A stretch of 64,000 nucleotides of DNA, from positions 3,629,612 through 3,693,611 of the forward strand of contig NZ_DS989904.1 of NCBI RefSeq assembly GCF_000155595.1, given 5' to 3'. Below are positions 1 through 8,215 of this stretch, piece by piece. The stretch comes from Synechococcus sp. PCC 7335. GTDB lineage: Bacteria > Cyanobacteriota > Cyanobacteriia > Phormidesmidales > Phormidesmidaceae. Made by a program: the position numbers and the translations under genes. Each line of letters opens with the position of its first letter. Position 1 is the first letter of the stretch. A model generated the notes under the pieces. That model worked only from the letters and a program-made list of their open reading frames with translations. It had not been told where the DNA came from and did not search any database.

Positions 1-402
1 TGCTCTTGGATAGCAAGAGCAAAGTGTACACACCACGACGTGATGCACTTGTGGCGTATTTTCAACGACTTGAAGTCGTTTAATTTCTACCGTATCGATA
101 TTCATCTCTTGACAAGCTGCTTTGCCATCTGCTAGCAAACGCTGCTTGAAGTCAGGATCTACCCAGGCACGAGCAACTAAACGCGCTCCCAGCATAGGCG
201 TTACTGAGTCCTGTCGCTCAATCTCGCGTCTGACTTCAGCAGCAGTGAAAAATCCTTTTTGTTCTAAAAGCTTCTGGATGGTTTGAGTCTTTTGAGCCCA
301 GTATGCTTCATTGTCATCAATGGGGTCATGGCTGTGGTCATGTGTACCCAGATCCTCTGAGTCGCTAGGTGATGCCTGGTTATGTTCGTGAAGGTTAGTC
401 AT
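1..402 (-). CDS. Nitrile hydratase alpha subunit, cobalt type (partial, runs off the left edge)
   Basis: The 134 visible residues match the N-terminal part of nitrile hydratase alpha or the homologous thiocyanate hydrolase gamma chain. These enzymes hydrate a nitrile to an amide in the cytoplasm at a low-spin metal held by a Cys claw. The claw VCTLCSC is visible at residues 124-130 (C125, C128, C130). Thr after the first Cys is the cobalt-type signature (iron enzymes have CSLCSC). The first 30 residues are unusually rich in His and Asp. The gene follows the beta subunit after 55 nt on the same strand, and beta-before-alpha order is also usual for cobalt enzymes. The C-terminal half and any activator gene lie outside the window. 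Family assignment is firm; nitrile versus thiocyanate as substrate is not decidable here. Confidence 0.88.
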   Translation of the reverse strand, partial: MTNLHEHNQASPSDSEDLGTHDHSHDPIDDNEAYWAQKTQTIQKLLEQKGFFTAAEVRREIERQDSVTPMLGARLVARAWVDPDFKQRLLADGKAACQEMNIDTVEIKRLQVVENTPQVHHVVVCTLCSCYPRA

Positions 403-457
403 AACGGATAAAATGTACAGTGTCTAAAAGTAGATGCTCTAGAAAAGTGGTGTTTTA

Positions 458-1225
458 CTAGGTTAGTGAAGACAACCAGGACTCGTATATCTCCGCTCTA
501 ACTTTATCTCTAAGACTTTTTTGGGAACAGCGATCGCCCCACACTTCTGTCATCTCAAACTCTACTAAATAAAGCGGAAGACGAACCACCGTTGATCTCA
601 AATGAGCAACATCCTCTGGATTAGAAAACATGTCTTGAAAGCTGACTATTTTGCCACGTTTTCCGAGCAGATAGGCAGGTACTCTGATGTGACCTGGTTT
701 TGGATAAGGCGCAACCTGGACTGAATCACCTGGGCTGTATCTGGGTTTTGGATATGCCTTTTTGTCGATATGGGGTGAGTAGCGGCCTATTGGAAAGTCA
801 TTGTCTAGCAAGTTACTGCCTGACCATATTTTAGTGTGATCGCTTCTAGTCTCGTCCGGCGCAATCTCATCTGGCGTCTGTTGTAGCTCCTCACGGGTAA
901 TAAAACCCATCTCACAAAACACTTTCTCAACAGCGAGTACTCGCCTTTCCCCGTACTCAGGCAAGCGACCCTTTAAAAAGTTAGGAAAGAAGACAGGGTT
1001 CTCTGCTGAGGACTGCTGAGCATCGGACAGTCCATCTACTTCTTCGGCAGCGCGACGGATAGCATCTAAGCTAGGTAAATATCCCTTCGAAATCAGTAGG
1101 TGATGTATGCAGACAATTTGCTTCTCAAAAAAGCTAACCTCCTTTTCAGAGTGTGGAATTTCTGAGCTGTCATTAACATGATGAGGGATATGACGATGGT
1201 AGGCTTTTGGCGGAACTTCTTGCAT
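458..1225 (-). CDS. Nitrile hydratase beta subunit
   Basis: This 255-residue protein pairs with the alpha chain to form nitrile hydratase. The N-terminal helical part (about 30-120) has the FE(K/R)...RRA...E pattern and a GFITREEL segment. The C-terminal SH3-like barrel (about 165-255) contains HIRVPAYLLGKRGKIVSF and YLVEFEMTEVWGD, which correspond to the conserved TPxYxxGKxGxI and LYxVxFxxxELWG blocks. It is somewhat longer than typical beta chains (about 220-230) and lacks the usual MDGIHDLGG start, having a His/Pro-rich leader instead. It lies 70 nt after a substrate-binding lipoprotein gene and 55 nt before alpha, so it is probably in one transcript with the importer. Split alpha/beta thiocyanate hydrolase chains are relatives, but this is a single full-length beta. 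Confidence 0.85.
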   Translation of the reverse strand: MQEVPPKAYHRHIPHHVNDSSEIPHSEKEVSFFEKQIVCIHHLLISKGYLPSLDAIRRAAEEVDGLSDAQQSSAENPVFFPNFLKGRLPEYGERRVLAVEKVFCEMGFITREELQQTPDEIAPDETRSDHTKIWSGSNLLDNDFPIGRYSPHIDKKAYPKPRYSPGDSVQVAPYPKPGHIRVPAYLLGKRGKIVSFQDMFSNPEDVAHLRSTVVRLPLYLVEFEMTEVWGDRCSQKSLRDKVRAEIYESWLSSLT

Positions 1226-1295
1226 AGGCTTCTAAGATCAGCACATACGTTCAAAAAATTAGGTAACTTTCACAGGCTACTCTTTCAGCTGCATC

Positions 1296-2372
1296 CTAAA
1301 TGAGTTCTGACTTATCTAGTACTAGCTCTTTGGCAACCATCTCTTTATCTAGCACCTCTTCATCAACGAAGACATTAATAAATTTTTGATAGGAATCTAA
1401 ATCGGTCTCATCGAGATCGTCAAACCGCTTAAGAAGTGGCTGGGCGACATAAGCCGCTTGCTCAGACTCAAGGGCAGTAAATTCTGAAATAATAGGTCGA
1501 ACGCTGTCAAAATCTTCGTTAGCAATTCTAGTCGCCTCGTCGATCACCTGTACCACTTTTTTGGCTACTTCAGGGCGGTCGGTCAAAAACTTAGAGGTCA
1601 GTACAGCAGCCCCAGAATAGAACGGATCTGAGATAAACATTGAGACAGGATTGGTCATGGCTCGTTTACCTTGATCTGTGGCTTCTGCAATCGACCCAAT
1701 AGGCTCTAGTGAAAGGGTCGCGTCTACAGCGCCAGAAACCACGGAGGGTAGATGCAGTCCAACGGCCATTTGTTCAATCGTGACGTTATTACCGGGCTCT
1801 AGTCCGTTCTGCTTCAGAACATAGGAGAGAATGGTCTCCCACTGAATCCCGGGAATGGTACCTACTTTTTTACCCTCAAGGTCTTTAAACGAGGTAATGG
1901 TTGAATCTGGGATAACGATGAGTCCATCGTTGATTAAGCTACTTTTGATGCCGCCGCCCTGTAAGCCAAATACCTTAAACGTGCCAGGTGTTCTCGCCTC
2001 CGCAAGCACGGCGATACCAGCGGCCGTGCCAGGTGGCCCAAAATCGGCACGCTCCGAGACTAACGAATCAATAATTTGATTGGGATTTTCAAACTTCACA
2101 GACTCAACTTCGATCCCAGCTTGTTCGAACAAACCTTGCTTCAAGGCAACGTAGTAAGCTGTTGTTTGCATAATTGGAAGCCACGAGGCTACCACCTTTT
2201 CTTTCCTGACAATCAGCTCAGGGCTACTGCCACTTTCGGCCGACACATCGCTCGCAGTGTCAGGAGTGGCTGTATTTGATGGATTGCCACCACAAGCTGA
2301 AACCGCACCTGCACCAACCGTGAGCGCTCCATACTTAACAAACTTACGCCGACTCAAAGAGAACTTATCCAT
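1296..2372 (-). CDS. ABC transporter substrate-binding lipoprotein, NMT1/SsuA family
   Basis: This is the periplasmic receptor of a nitrate/sulfonate/taurine/pyrimidine-type importer (358 aa). The N-terminus carries a twin-arginine-like SRRKFVKYG followed by a lipobox ending at C27 (SAC-GG), so it is probably a membrane-anchored lipoprotein. The mature part shows the family pattern: AYYVALKQGLFEQAGIEVE, then SERADFG, DLEGKKVGTIPG and SGAVDATLSLEP. It follows its permease by 4 nt, and its ATPase lies one gene further up. The receptor family binds many small organic N and S compounds. Placement directly before nitrile hydratase suggests a nitrile, amide or related ligand, which is inference only. 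Confidence 0.85.
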   Translation of the reverse strand: MDKFSLSRRKFVKYGALTVGAGAVSACGGNPSNTATPDTASDVSAESGSSPELIVRKEKVVASWLPIMQTTAYYVALKQGLFEQAGIEVESVKFENPNQIIDSLVSERADFGPPGTAAGIAVLAEARTPGTFKVFGLQGGGIKSSLINDGLIVIPDSTITSFKDLEGKKVGTIPGIQWETILSYVLKQNGLEPGNNVTIEQMAVGLHLPSVVSGAVDATLSLEPIGSIAEATDQGKRAMTNPVSMFISDPFYSGAAVLTSKFLTDRPEVAKKVVQVIDEATRIANEDFDSVRPIISEFTALESEQAAYVAQPLLKRFDDLDETDLDSYQKFINVFVDEEVLDKEMVAKELVLDKSELI

Positions 2373-2376
2373 AGAC

Positions 2377-3165
2377 CTATTTTCCTTTCCAATGGATGAA
2401 CTTGTTTTCGGTTAATAAAAAGAACTGGTTTAATCCATAGCCCATGACACCTGTTGCAATAATTGAGGCATACATTCCAGACATGTCAAAAACCTGCTGC
2501 GCGTCAATAATGCGCTGTCCCATACCGTTTGTAGAACCCACAAACATCTCTGCCACAATAATGACAACTAGTGTCAGGGAAATAGCCGTCCGTAACCCAA
2601 TGAAGGTTTGGGGTAGAGTCTCAAAAAAAATGACATCGATAAAAACGCGCCATTTCGGTACGCCCATCACCTTAGCTGCCATAATACGCGTTTTGCGAGT
2701 GTTCATCACTCCATAGGCAACATTAAAAAAGATGACGAGGGCCCCGGCAAAGGCAGCCACGGCAACTTTGGAAAAGTCACCAATGCCAAACACCACCAAG
2801 AACAGTGGAAACATGGCTGTTGCAGGCGTAGATCGAAAAAAGTCGATTAAGAACTCGAAAGATTTATACAGTCGCTCGTTGGCACCTAGCAAAATGCCAA
2901 CAGGAACACCTAAGATAGCAGCAATAGCAAAGGCATAGAGAGTGCGGTAAAGCGTCAACCAAAAGTCAACTAAGAGATCGCCTCCTACGAAGCCATTCCA
3001 AAGCGCTAAAAAAGTTGCGATGGGGCTAGGTAGCAGCACCGGCTTGACTAGTTCTAAGGCTGTGATTATCCACCAGATTACAATAAAAATCAGCGTCCCT
3101 GTATTCGCCGCTAGGACGGGAGAAATCTTTGACCAATAAGGATACGCCTTTTGAAGAGGTTTCAC
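2377..3165 (-). CDS. ABC transporter permease, SsuC/TauC/NrtB type
   Basis: This inner-membrane permease (262 aa) belongs to the BPD_transp_1 fold. It has about six hydrophobic segments and the cytoplasmic EAA loop (KVMGVPKWRVFIDVIFFETLPQTFIGLR), which contacts the ATPase. The start is GTG at 3165, one nucleotide after the TAG of the ATPase gene, giving tight translational coupling. The lipoprotein gene follows after 4 nt. Together the three genes make a complete importer module. Confidence 0.87.
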   Translation of the reverse strand: MKPLQKAYPYWSKISPVLAANTGTLIFIVIWWIITALELVKPVLLPSPIATFLALWNGFVGGDLLVDFWLTLYRTLYAFAIAAILGVPVGILLGANERLYKSFEFLIDFFRSTPATAMFPLFLVVFGIGDFSKVAVAAFAGALVIFFNVAYGVMNTRKTRIMAAKVMGVPKWRVFIDVIFFETLPQTFIGLRTAISLTLVVIIVAEMFVGSTNGMGQRIIDAQQVFDMSGMYASIIATGVMGYGLNQFFLLTENKFIHWKGK

Positions 3166-3166
3166 A

Positions 3167-3973
3167 CTAACCGGCCTCTCGACGAAACACTTCTAAGCTA
3201 TGTGCTTTTGTTTTCACAAAACTTGGATCCGAGAGTGTCTGTAGTGTACGAGGACGCTTAGCTTCAAAGGTAACTCGCTCGGCCAAGCGAGTCGGGCGCT
3301 TAGTCAACAACAAAATATGATCGGCTAGGTAGACGGCTTCTTCTAAGTCGTGAGAGATCATAACGATGGTGACCCCAGTAGTGGCAAATACCGCCTGGAG
3401 CTGGTCGCGAATGGCGAGCGTTGCTTCGTAGTCTAAGGCGGAAAAGGGTTCATCTAAAAAGAGAATATTGGGCCGAGTGGCCAGTGCTCTCATAATTGAA
3501 ACGAGCTGTTGCTGACCGCCTGAGAGTTCGTAAGGATACCGAGATAGATCAAATTGAACGTCAAACTGAGCGATCAGTTCTTCTACTCTTGTCTTTCGCT
3601 GCAATCGGGAAAATCCTGCGCTTAAAAGCGGATACTCGATGTTCTTGATAGCCATAAGCCAAGGAAAGAGCGCATCGCGATAGTTTTGAAACACATAGCC
3701 AATTTTAGTCTGCGATCGCGCTTTCCCTCCAAAGCGTAGCTGGCCTGAATCTATCGGCATCAGCCCAGCAATCATATTAATCAGCGTCGACTTACCGCAC
3801 CCATTTGGACCAAAGATGCAGGTGATTTTTCCGCTGGCAATCTCTAGGTTAAAGTCCTTGTATAGAACCTGACCACCCAGATACTTTGTCAAGCCAGTCA
3901 CTGTAATGTCTAAACCAGAAAACCCGGGCTGTGATTCTTGAAGATAAGCTAAGTGCCGGGCTGACATCACCAT
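3167..3973 (-). CDS. ABC transporter ATP-binding protein, SsuB/TauB type
   Basis: The ATPase subunit (268 aa) of the importer feeding the nitrile hydratase operon. Walker A is GPNGCGKST, the Q-loop is in YVFQNYRDALFPW, the signature is LSGGQQQLV, Walker B is ILFLDEP and the switch His is in MISHDLEEA. It is the first gene of the operon that continues through permease, receptor, nitrile hydratase beta and alpha. A second ATG (MSAR) lies two codons in; either start is possible. Upstream is a 517-nt gap shared with the divergent CDF gene. Confidence 0.87.
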   Translation of the reverse strand: MVMSARHLAYLQESQPGFSGLDITVTGLTKYLGGQVLYKDFNLEIASGKITCIFGPNGCGKSTLINMIAGLMPIDSGQLRFGGKARSQTKIGYVFQNYRDALFPWLMAIKNIEYPLLSAGFSRLQRKTRVEELIAQFDVQFDLSRYPYELSGGQQQLVSIMRALATRPNILFLDEPFSALDYEATLAIRDQLQAVFATTGVTIVMISHDLEEAVYLADHILLLTKRPTRLAERVTFEAKRPRTLQTLSDPSFVKTKAHSLEVFRREAG

Positions 3974-4490
3974 ATTGAGGAAGCTCTAAAGCACTGCGAT
4001 GACATCACCATCTCTATTTGACTCACACTTTTAGGAACTCTCAAACTTCAACTCTTTCAAACAAGCTGTCCAAAGTGAGAATAGTTAATTTTACATGGTC
4101 TCCCTTAGTAAACTGAGAGTACCTATTTTCTTAGAAACAAACAGTTAACTACAATACATTTCACTTGCCGACTAACAGAAAAACCCTAGCTATCTTGCTC
4201 CGATCACTGGAGAGTTCTCTGCGTATGTTGAAACATATCTACAGAAGTAACGATGATATGTTGAATTTTGTCAATTCGCTCCAAGCGTAATCCAAGGGTT
4301 AAGCGACTCAACTCTAGAACACTTCTAAGAAACTCATAAGCCTCCACATCTAGCGAAAGTTCAGCCTTGATCTAGTAATTTTTAATGAACGTAATTCGTG
4401 TTCGATCCGCGACAGTTCAGTGTAGGAACATGTTGAGATAATGAGCTATGCCCTGGAATTCAAGTCGGACATACCCTGTGTTGATCGAAT
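3974..4490. other. Divergent intergenic region between importer operon and CDF transporter
   Basis: This 517-nt AT-rich region should hold the promoters of both the minus-strand importer/nitrile hydratase operon and the plus-strand CDF gene. I see no ORF worth calling. The nearest thing to an NtcA site is GTA-N9-TAC at 4108-4122, one base too long for the consensus. I see no convincing hairpin. Confidence 0.5.
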
Positions 4491-5453
4491 ATGGCACCTA
4501 TGAAGCAACTCTCTATTCCCAAATCTCTTACCCATTCGCATCATCATGTTCATCAGCCTGGAGAAGATACTCATACCCATGGCACAATTGATCCTGCCAT
4601 TGCCACCTCAGAACGGGGGCTTTGGGCCGTGAAAGTGTCACTCATTTGCCTCACCGTAACGGCGATCGCGCAGGCGGGTGTATTCTGGCTGTCGGGTAGC
4701 GTCGCGCTCTTAGCTGACCTGATTCACAATGTAGGTGATGCCATGACTGCCTTACCATTAGGCGTGGCATTCATCCTAGGACGACGTAAGCCAACCAAGC
4801 GATTTGCTTACGGCTATGGACGAGTCGAAGACCTAGCAGGCGTAGCCGTTGTGGGCGTCATTTTGCTGAGTGCCTTGATTACTGCCTATGAATCTATCAA
4901 TCGCTTTTACCATCCCCAGCCCATTCACCATATAGGCGCATTGGCAATGGCTGCTCTCATCGGCTTCGTTGGCAATGAGACTGTCGCCATCTTTCGCACG
5001 CGTGTGGGTCGCGAGATTAATAGCGCAGCGTTAGTTGCTGATGGGCAGCACGCTTTAGCAGACGGTTTAGTCAGCTTAGCTGTACTAGTGAGTGCAATCG
5101 GCGTTTGGGCAGGGTATTCCTGGGCTGATCCGCTAGTTGGTTTGGTGATTACAGGTTTGTTGCTTAAGATTGTGTGGGAATCAGGACAAACTATCTTTAC
5201 TCGCCTGCTCGATGGTGTTGAACCTGAGCTCGTTGACACCCTTCGCCACTTGACTGAGCATGTGACTGATATCAGATCAGTAGAAGCCATTCGAGCTAGA
5301 TGGCTAGGTCATCGGCTTTACGCAGAACTTGATGTAGTTATTGCTGAGAATCTTTCTGTGAAAGAAGGACAGGCGATCGCCGAAGCGGTCAACCTTCAGC
5401 TTCAAGAACATATTCCTTATCTCGAAAACGTTATGGTACGAATAACGTGCTGA
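4491..5453 (+). CDS. Cation diffusion facilitator (CDF) metal efflux transporter
   Basis: A 320-residue member of the CDF family, membrane proton antiporters that move Zn, Co, Ni, Fe or Mn out of the cytoplasm. The N-terminus is His-rich (HSHHHVHQPGEDTHTH, about 16-31), a likely metal-binding tail. About six membrane segments follow, with the expected acidic metal sites in TM2 (LADLIHNVGDAMT) and TM5 (ADGQHALADGLVS). The C-terminal cytoplasmic domain (about 235-320) has the ferredoxin-like pattern. It is transcribed away from the importer operon and toward the second amide-related operon. The HxxxD plus HxxxD pattern is typical of Zn-type CDFs. A role in cobalt balance for nitrile hydratase is possible but is inference from location only. 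Confidence 0.88.
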   Translation: MAPMKQLSIPKSLTHSHHHVHQPGEDTHTHGTIDPAIATSERGLWAVKVSLICLTVTAIAQAGVFWLSGSVALLADLIHNVGDAMTALPLGVAFILGRRKPTKRFAYGYGRVEDLAGVAVVGVILLSALITAYESINRFYHPQPIHHIGALAMAALIGFVGNETVAIFRTRVGREINSAALVADGQHALADGLVSLAVLVSAIGVWAGYSWADPLVGLVITGLLLKIVWESGQTIFTRLLDGVEPELVDTLRHLTEHVTDIRSVEAIRARWLGHRLYAELDVVIAENLSVKEGQAIAEAVNLQLQEHIPYLENVMVRITC

Positions 5454-5495
5454 AAAACTGTTTAATCATAAGACTATTTGATTACGGGCACCTGG

Positions 5496-5936
5496 CTATA
5501 AATGCGCTTTTAATGTTTCCCGAATCCAGGCCGCGTGTTCCGCACGAAAGTCATTACGGCTGATCAAAACATAGTCTTCTACCTCGAACAGTTCTTTCAA
5601 GTCTGTAGACTGCAGCTGATCATAGGGATATTGGTGAGTTCGCCAAGCGGTTAATTCTGTTTTAGGTAGAAGGGCGACGTCGAGCTGCTGTGTACTGATC
5701 AAACTGGCCAGCCGCAGTGGATTACGAGCGCGGGTCACCATAGCTCTAGACTCAGGAATCTCCTCGGCAAGAGTGTGAGCGATCGCCTGTCCAAGATTAT
5801 AGGCTACGGTGTCGTCTCGATTGACCACAATAAACAGGTGCAGCTTTCGATACACTTTCCACTGGGGAAAGGGGGTATGGCCCAGCGGGAATAATGCGAT
5901 CGCACCCATACCCTTCAAATAATCACGACGCTTCAC
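5496..5936 (-). CDS. Small exported protein resembling a truncated solute-binding protein
   Basis: A 146-residue protein starting at GTG 5936, overlapping the stop of the acetamidase gene by four bases (GTGA), so it is translationally coupled. The N-terminus has KRRDYLKGMGAIALFPLG, like a short Tat or Sec signal. The rest (GQAIAHTLAEE, NPLRLASLISTQQLDVALLPKTEL) resembles one lobe of a TAXI/TRAP or NMT1-type periplasmic receptor, but it is less than half the length of such receptors. I do not recognise a named family. It may be a stand-alone ligand-binding domain or a shortened receptor serving the exported hydrolase. Confidence 0.6.
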   Translation of the reverse strand: MKRRDYLKGMGAIALFPLGHTPFPQWKVYRKLHLFIVVNRDDTVAYNLGQAIAHTLAEEIPESRAMVTRARNPLRLASLISTQQLDVALLPKTELTAWRTHQYPYDQLQSTDLKELFEVEDYVLISRNDFRAEHAAWIRETLKAHL

Positions 5937-7249
5937 CGAACGGCTACCTCTGTATTACTCTGGAAATTGTTCTGAGAACCATTCTGGGAGACAGTTGACT
6001 CAGGAAAGATAGTCAACGGAATGATTGCAGACACCAGGTAATTAGGAACGTCTACGAGCTGCCCAATCCGTAAGTCTGCTGCCACGCTAGCTACCACATA
6101 GGCTTGCTCACGAGTCAGTCCATGGTTTTCTACAAGATAATCCACCATATCGATCAGCGCATTTCGTGCGGCCAATGTCAGATCTTCTGATAGGTTACTC
6201 AAAGGCTCTAGCACCTCACTGTTCAGATAGGTATGATAAGGCGGAATTTCACCCGCTTTCTTAATCGGAATCCCTGTCGTTGCATAAAACTTCTCGGGTG
6301 CCAACGCCTTTAGCTGGTCACCACCTTCAAACTGGGGAGATTTGACTTGCGCGCCCAGCCCTTCACGAATCTCGGTCGACACGGTGACTGTTGCACCCAT
6401 CTCAATAGCAGTCCCCGAGACTTCTCCGTCGCCTTGGGCATAGTGTACATCCCCAGCAAATAGCCCACAGCCATCAACAAAGCAGGGAAACAGAATCGTC
6501 GTTCCTACCTGCATTTGCTTCACGTCCATATTTCCGCCATTTTCACGCGGGGGAATCGTCCGAATACAGCGATCTTTGTCAGCTCCTTCGGGGCCACAGA
6601 GATCAGCGGGCAAAGCCCCAGTCGGAAGCGGCGTTAACGAAATCCCACCCACTTCTGCGAGTTCAGCCTCGCGGGTTAGGAAGGTTGCTAACTCAGGATC
6701 GCCAGGCAGTACCCCCATTGACCCAGAGAAAGGGGCAAACGGAATCTCTACTTGAGGGATCTCTTCTGAGACCGCAACGCTGCGATCAAGGCTCCAGTTT
6801 GCAATGTATGGATCGGGAAACAAATCACGCAGAAACCCGAATCCAGGCGCAATCACCGTATAGCCATAGGGGTCGGGCTCGATGTCTTCGAGCGTCACCG
6901 CGAGCACATCCCCTCGCTTAGCGCCTTCAATATAGACTGGTCCGGTCATGGGATGCACTAACGACAAATCAGCGGCAACCACATCTTCTGGCGTGGACGC
7001 TAGGTTAAATGCTCCGTCAAAGGCATCACGGGTGCCCAATACAATCGGTTGGCCCGGCTGAGCAGTAGCCGCAGGCGGAATATCGGGATGGAAGCGGTTG
7101 AAACATGCTGGATCATCCACACAAAACTCACCCGTCCGCTCTATGACTAAGGGTTGGGGAATTTGACTACGAACAGCCGTTGCGCCCACAAACACCACCA
7201 GCAAGGCCAAAGCAAAACCAAGCCAGGGCAGCTTCCAATTCTTCGTCAT
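5933..7249 (-). CDS. Acetamidase/formamidase (FmdA/AmdA) family protein with signal peptide
   Basis: This 438-residue protein belongs to the acetamidase/formamidase family, which hydrolyses short amides to acid plus ammonia. Family features include the DLSLVHPMTGPVYIEGAKRGDVLAVTLEDIEPDPYG-type region, GSMGVLPGDPE, RENGGNMDVKQ, the DVHYAQGDGEVSGTAIE block with its conserved His, Asp and Glu, and the late YLVENHGLTREQAYVVASVAADLRIGQLVD. The start at ATG 7249 follows GGAGCAGG; the codon before it is GTG. Unlike the usual cytoplasmic enzymes it has an N-terminal hydrophobic segment (about 8-25), so it is predicted to be secreted or membrane-anchored. It lies about 200 nt after the cysteine hydrolase gene and overlaps the next gene. 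The true substrate is unknown. Confidence 0.87.
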   Translation of the reverse strand: MTKNWKLPWLGFALALLVVFVGATAVRSQIPQPLVIERTGEFCVDDPACFNRFHPDIPPAATAQPGQPIVLGTRDAFDGAFNLASTPEDVVAADLSLVHPMTGPVYIEGAKRGDVLAVTLEDIEPDPYGYTVIAPGFGFLRDLFPDPYIANWSLDRSVAVSEEIPQVEIPFAPFSGSMGVLPGDPELATFLTREAELAEVGGISLTPLPTGALPADLCGPEGADKDRCIRTIPPRENGGNMDVKQMQVGTTILFPCFVDGCGLFAGDVHYAQGDGEVSGTAIEMGATVTVSTEIREGLGAQVKSPQFEGGDQLKALAPEKFYATTGIPIKKAGEIPPYHTYLNSEVLEPLSNLSEDLTLAARNALIDMVDYLVENHGLTREQAYVVASVAADLRIGQLVDVPNYLVSAIIPLTIFPESTVSQNGSQNNFQSNTEVAVR

Positions 7250-7453
7250 CACACCTGCTCCAATCTCACCGGGAATAACACTAGTTTCTGTTTAATATCA
7301 GAGGAGAGATCGTATCTGTAGCTATCGTTGCTACAGTTTGTGACTCTGTTGAAAAAGTTATTAAAAAGAGAAACCTGCTTGCCTCTACTGAATTCATGGT
7401 TCTACCATCCGGTGCATCTTTCAACAGAACGCTCACCAGAATAGGACGAACAT

Positions 7454-8125
7454 CTAGAAGTCTATCGCCTGCAAAAGCTTCGTAGAGACACTCACCCAGC
7501 CAAAGATTGTCTGAGTCATTTCTACCGATATACGATGAAATTCTGGGTTCAAAGAGGCACAGCAATCTTCCAAAAGTAAGCACTCGTAGCCTAAGTCGTT
7601 GGCTGTACGTAGGGTTGTGTGCACACAGCACTCAGTCGTCACGCCCGTGAGCACTAATTGCCGAATGTTTCGCTGTCGCAAGATTAAATCTAAGTCTGTC
7701 GCAACAAAAGCTCCTTTTCCTGGTTTATCCAACACAATCTCATCCGGTAACGGCTGCAACTCATCGACAAAGTCATGACTTTTTGAGCCTCTCGTCAATA
7801 GCCGACCCATCATCCCTTCGCTGCCAATCTCTGCTTTTTGTCGTTTCGAGCGATCCAGCTTGTGAGGTGGGCAATCACTTAAGTCTGGACGATGACCTTC
7901 TCTCGTATGGATAATCGTTATGGGCGTTTGTCGTAAAGCTGCTAGTAGGGCTTTCAACGGCCGAATAGGTTGTTGGGTTTCCCTCACGTCGAAGCCTTTA
8001 AGATCGGCCCAGCCGCCAGGGGTGCAAAAGTCATTTTGCATGTCAATCACCAGTAGGGCCGTATGTTCTAGGCTAAGGGCAATAGGATAGGGCCGAGCTG
8101 GAATTGTAATGTGGGAAGGAAGCAT
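7454..8125 (-). CDS. Cysteine hydrolase, isochorismatase family
   Basis: A 223-residue cytoplasmic enzyme of the isochorismatase/nicotinamidase fold. The catalytic triad is visible: D28 in LLVIDMQNDF, K134 in LDKPGKGAF and C167 in GVTTECCVHT, with the usual cis-peptide turn before the Cys. Relatives with an intact Cys hydrolyse amides such as N-carbamoylsarcosine, biuret, ureidoacrylate or nicotinamide. It sits 90 nt after the M20 gene and about 200 nt before the acetamidase-like gene on the same strand. That context favours a C-N hydrolase in organic nitrogen use over isochorismate metabolism. Confidence 0.87.
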   Translation of the reverse strand: MLPSHITIPARPYPIALSLEHTALLVIDMQNDFCTPGGWADLKGFDVRETQQPIRPLKALLAALRQTPITIIHTREGHRPDLSDCPPHKLDRSKRQKAEIGSEGMMGRLLTRGSKSHDFVDELQPLPDEIVLDKPGKGAFVATDLDLILRQRNIRQLVLTGVTTECCVHTTLRTANDLGYECLLLEDCCASLNPEFHRISVEMTQTIFGWVSVSTKLLQAIDF

Positions 8126-8215
8126 AATTTCAAAGAAAATACCCCGGCGAAACCAGGGTACTTATAGGTGCGTGATCAAAGGAAATTCTGAGAGATCTTT
8201 TTGAGTGCCTACTAG

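Noticed and set aside
4108-4122. NtcA site before the nitrile hydratase importer operon
   Set aside because: It is GTA-N9-TAC, one base longer than the consensus, and no fitting -10 box was found.
7281-7631. 116-codon minus-strand frame overlapping the cysteine hydrolase gene
   Set aside because: It overlaps the end of a gene with an intact catalytic triad in another frame and shows no protein family features.
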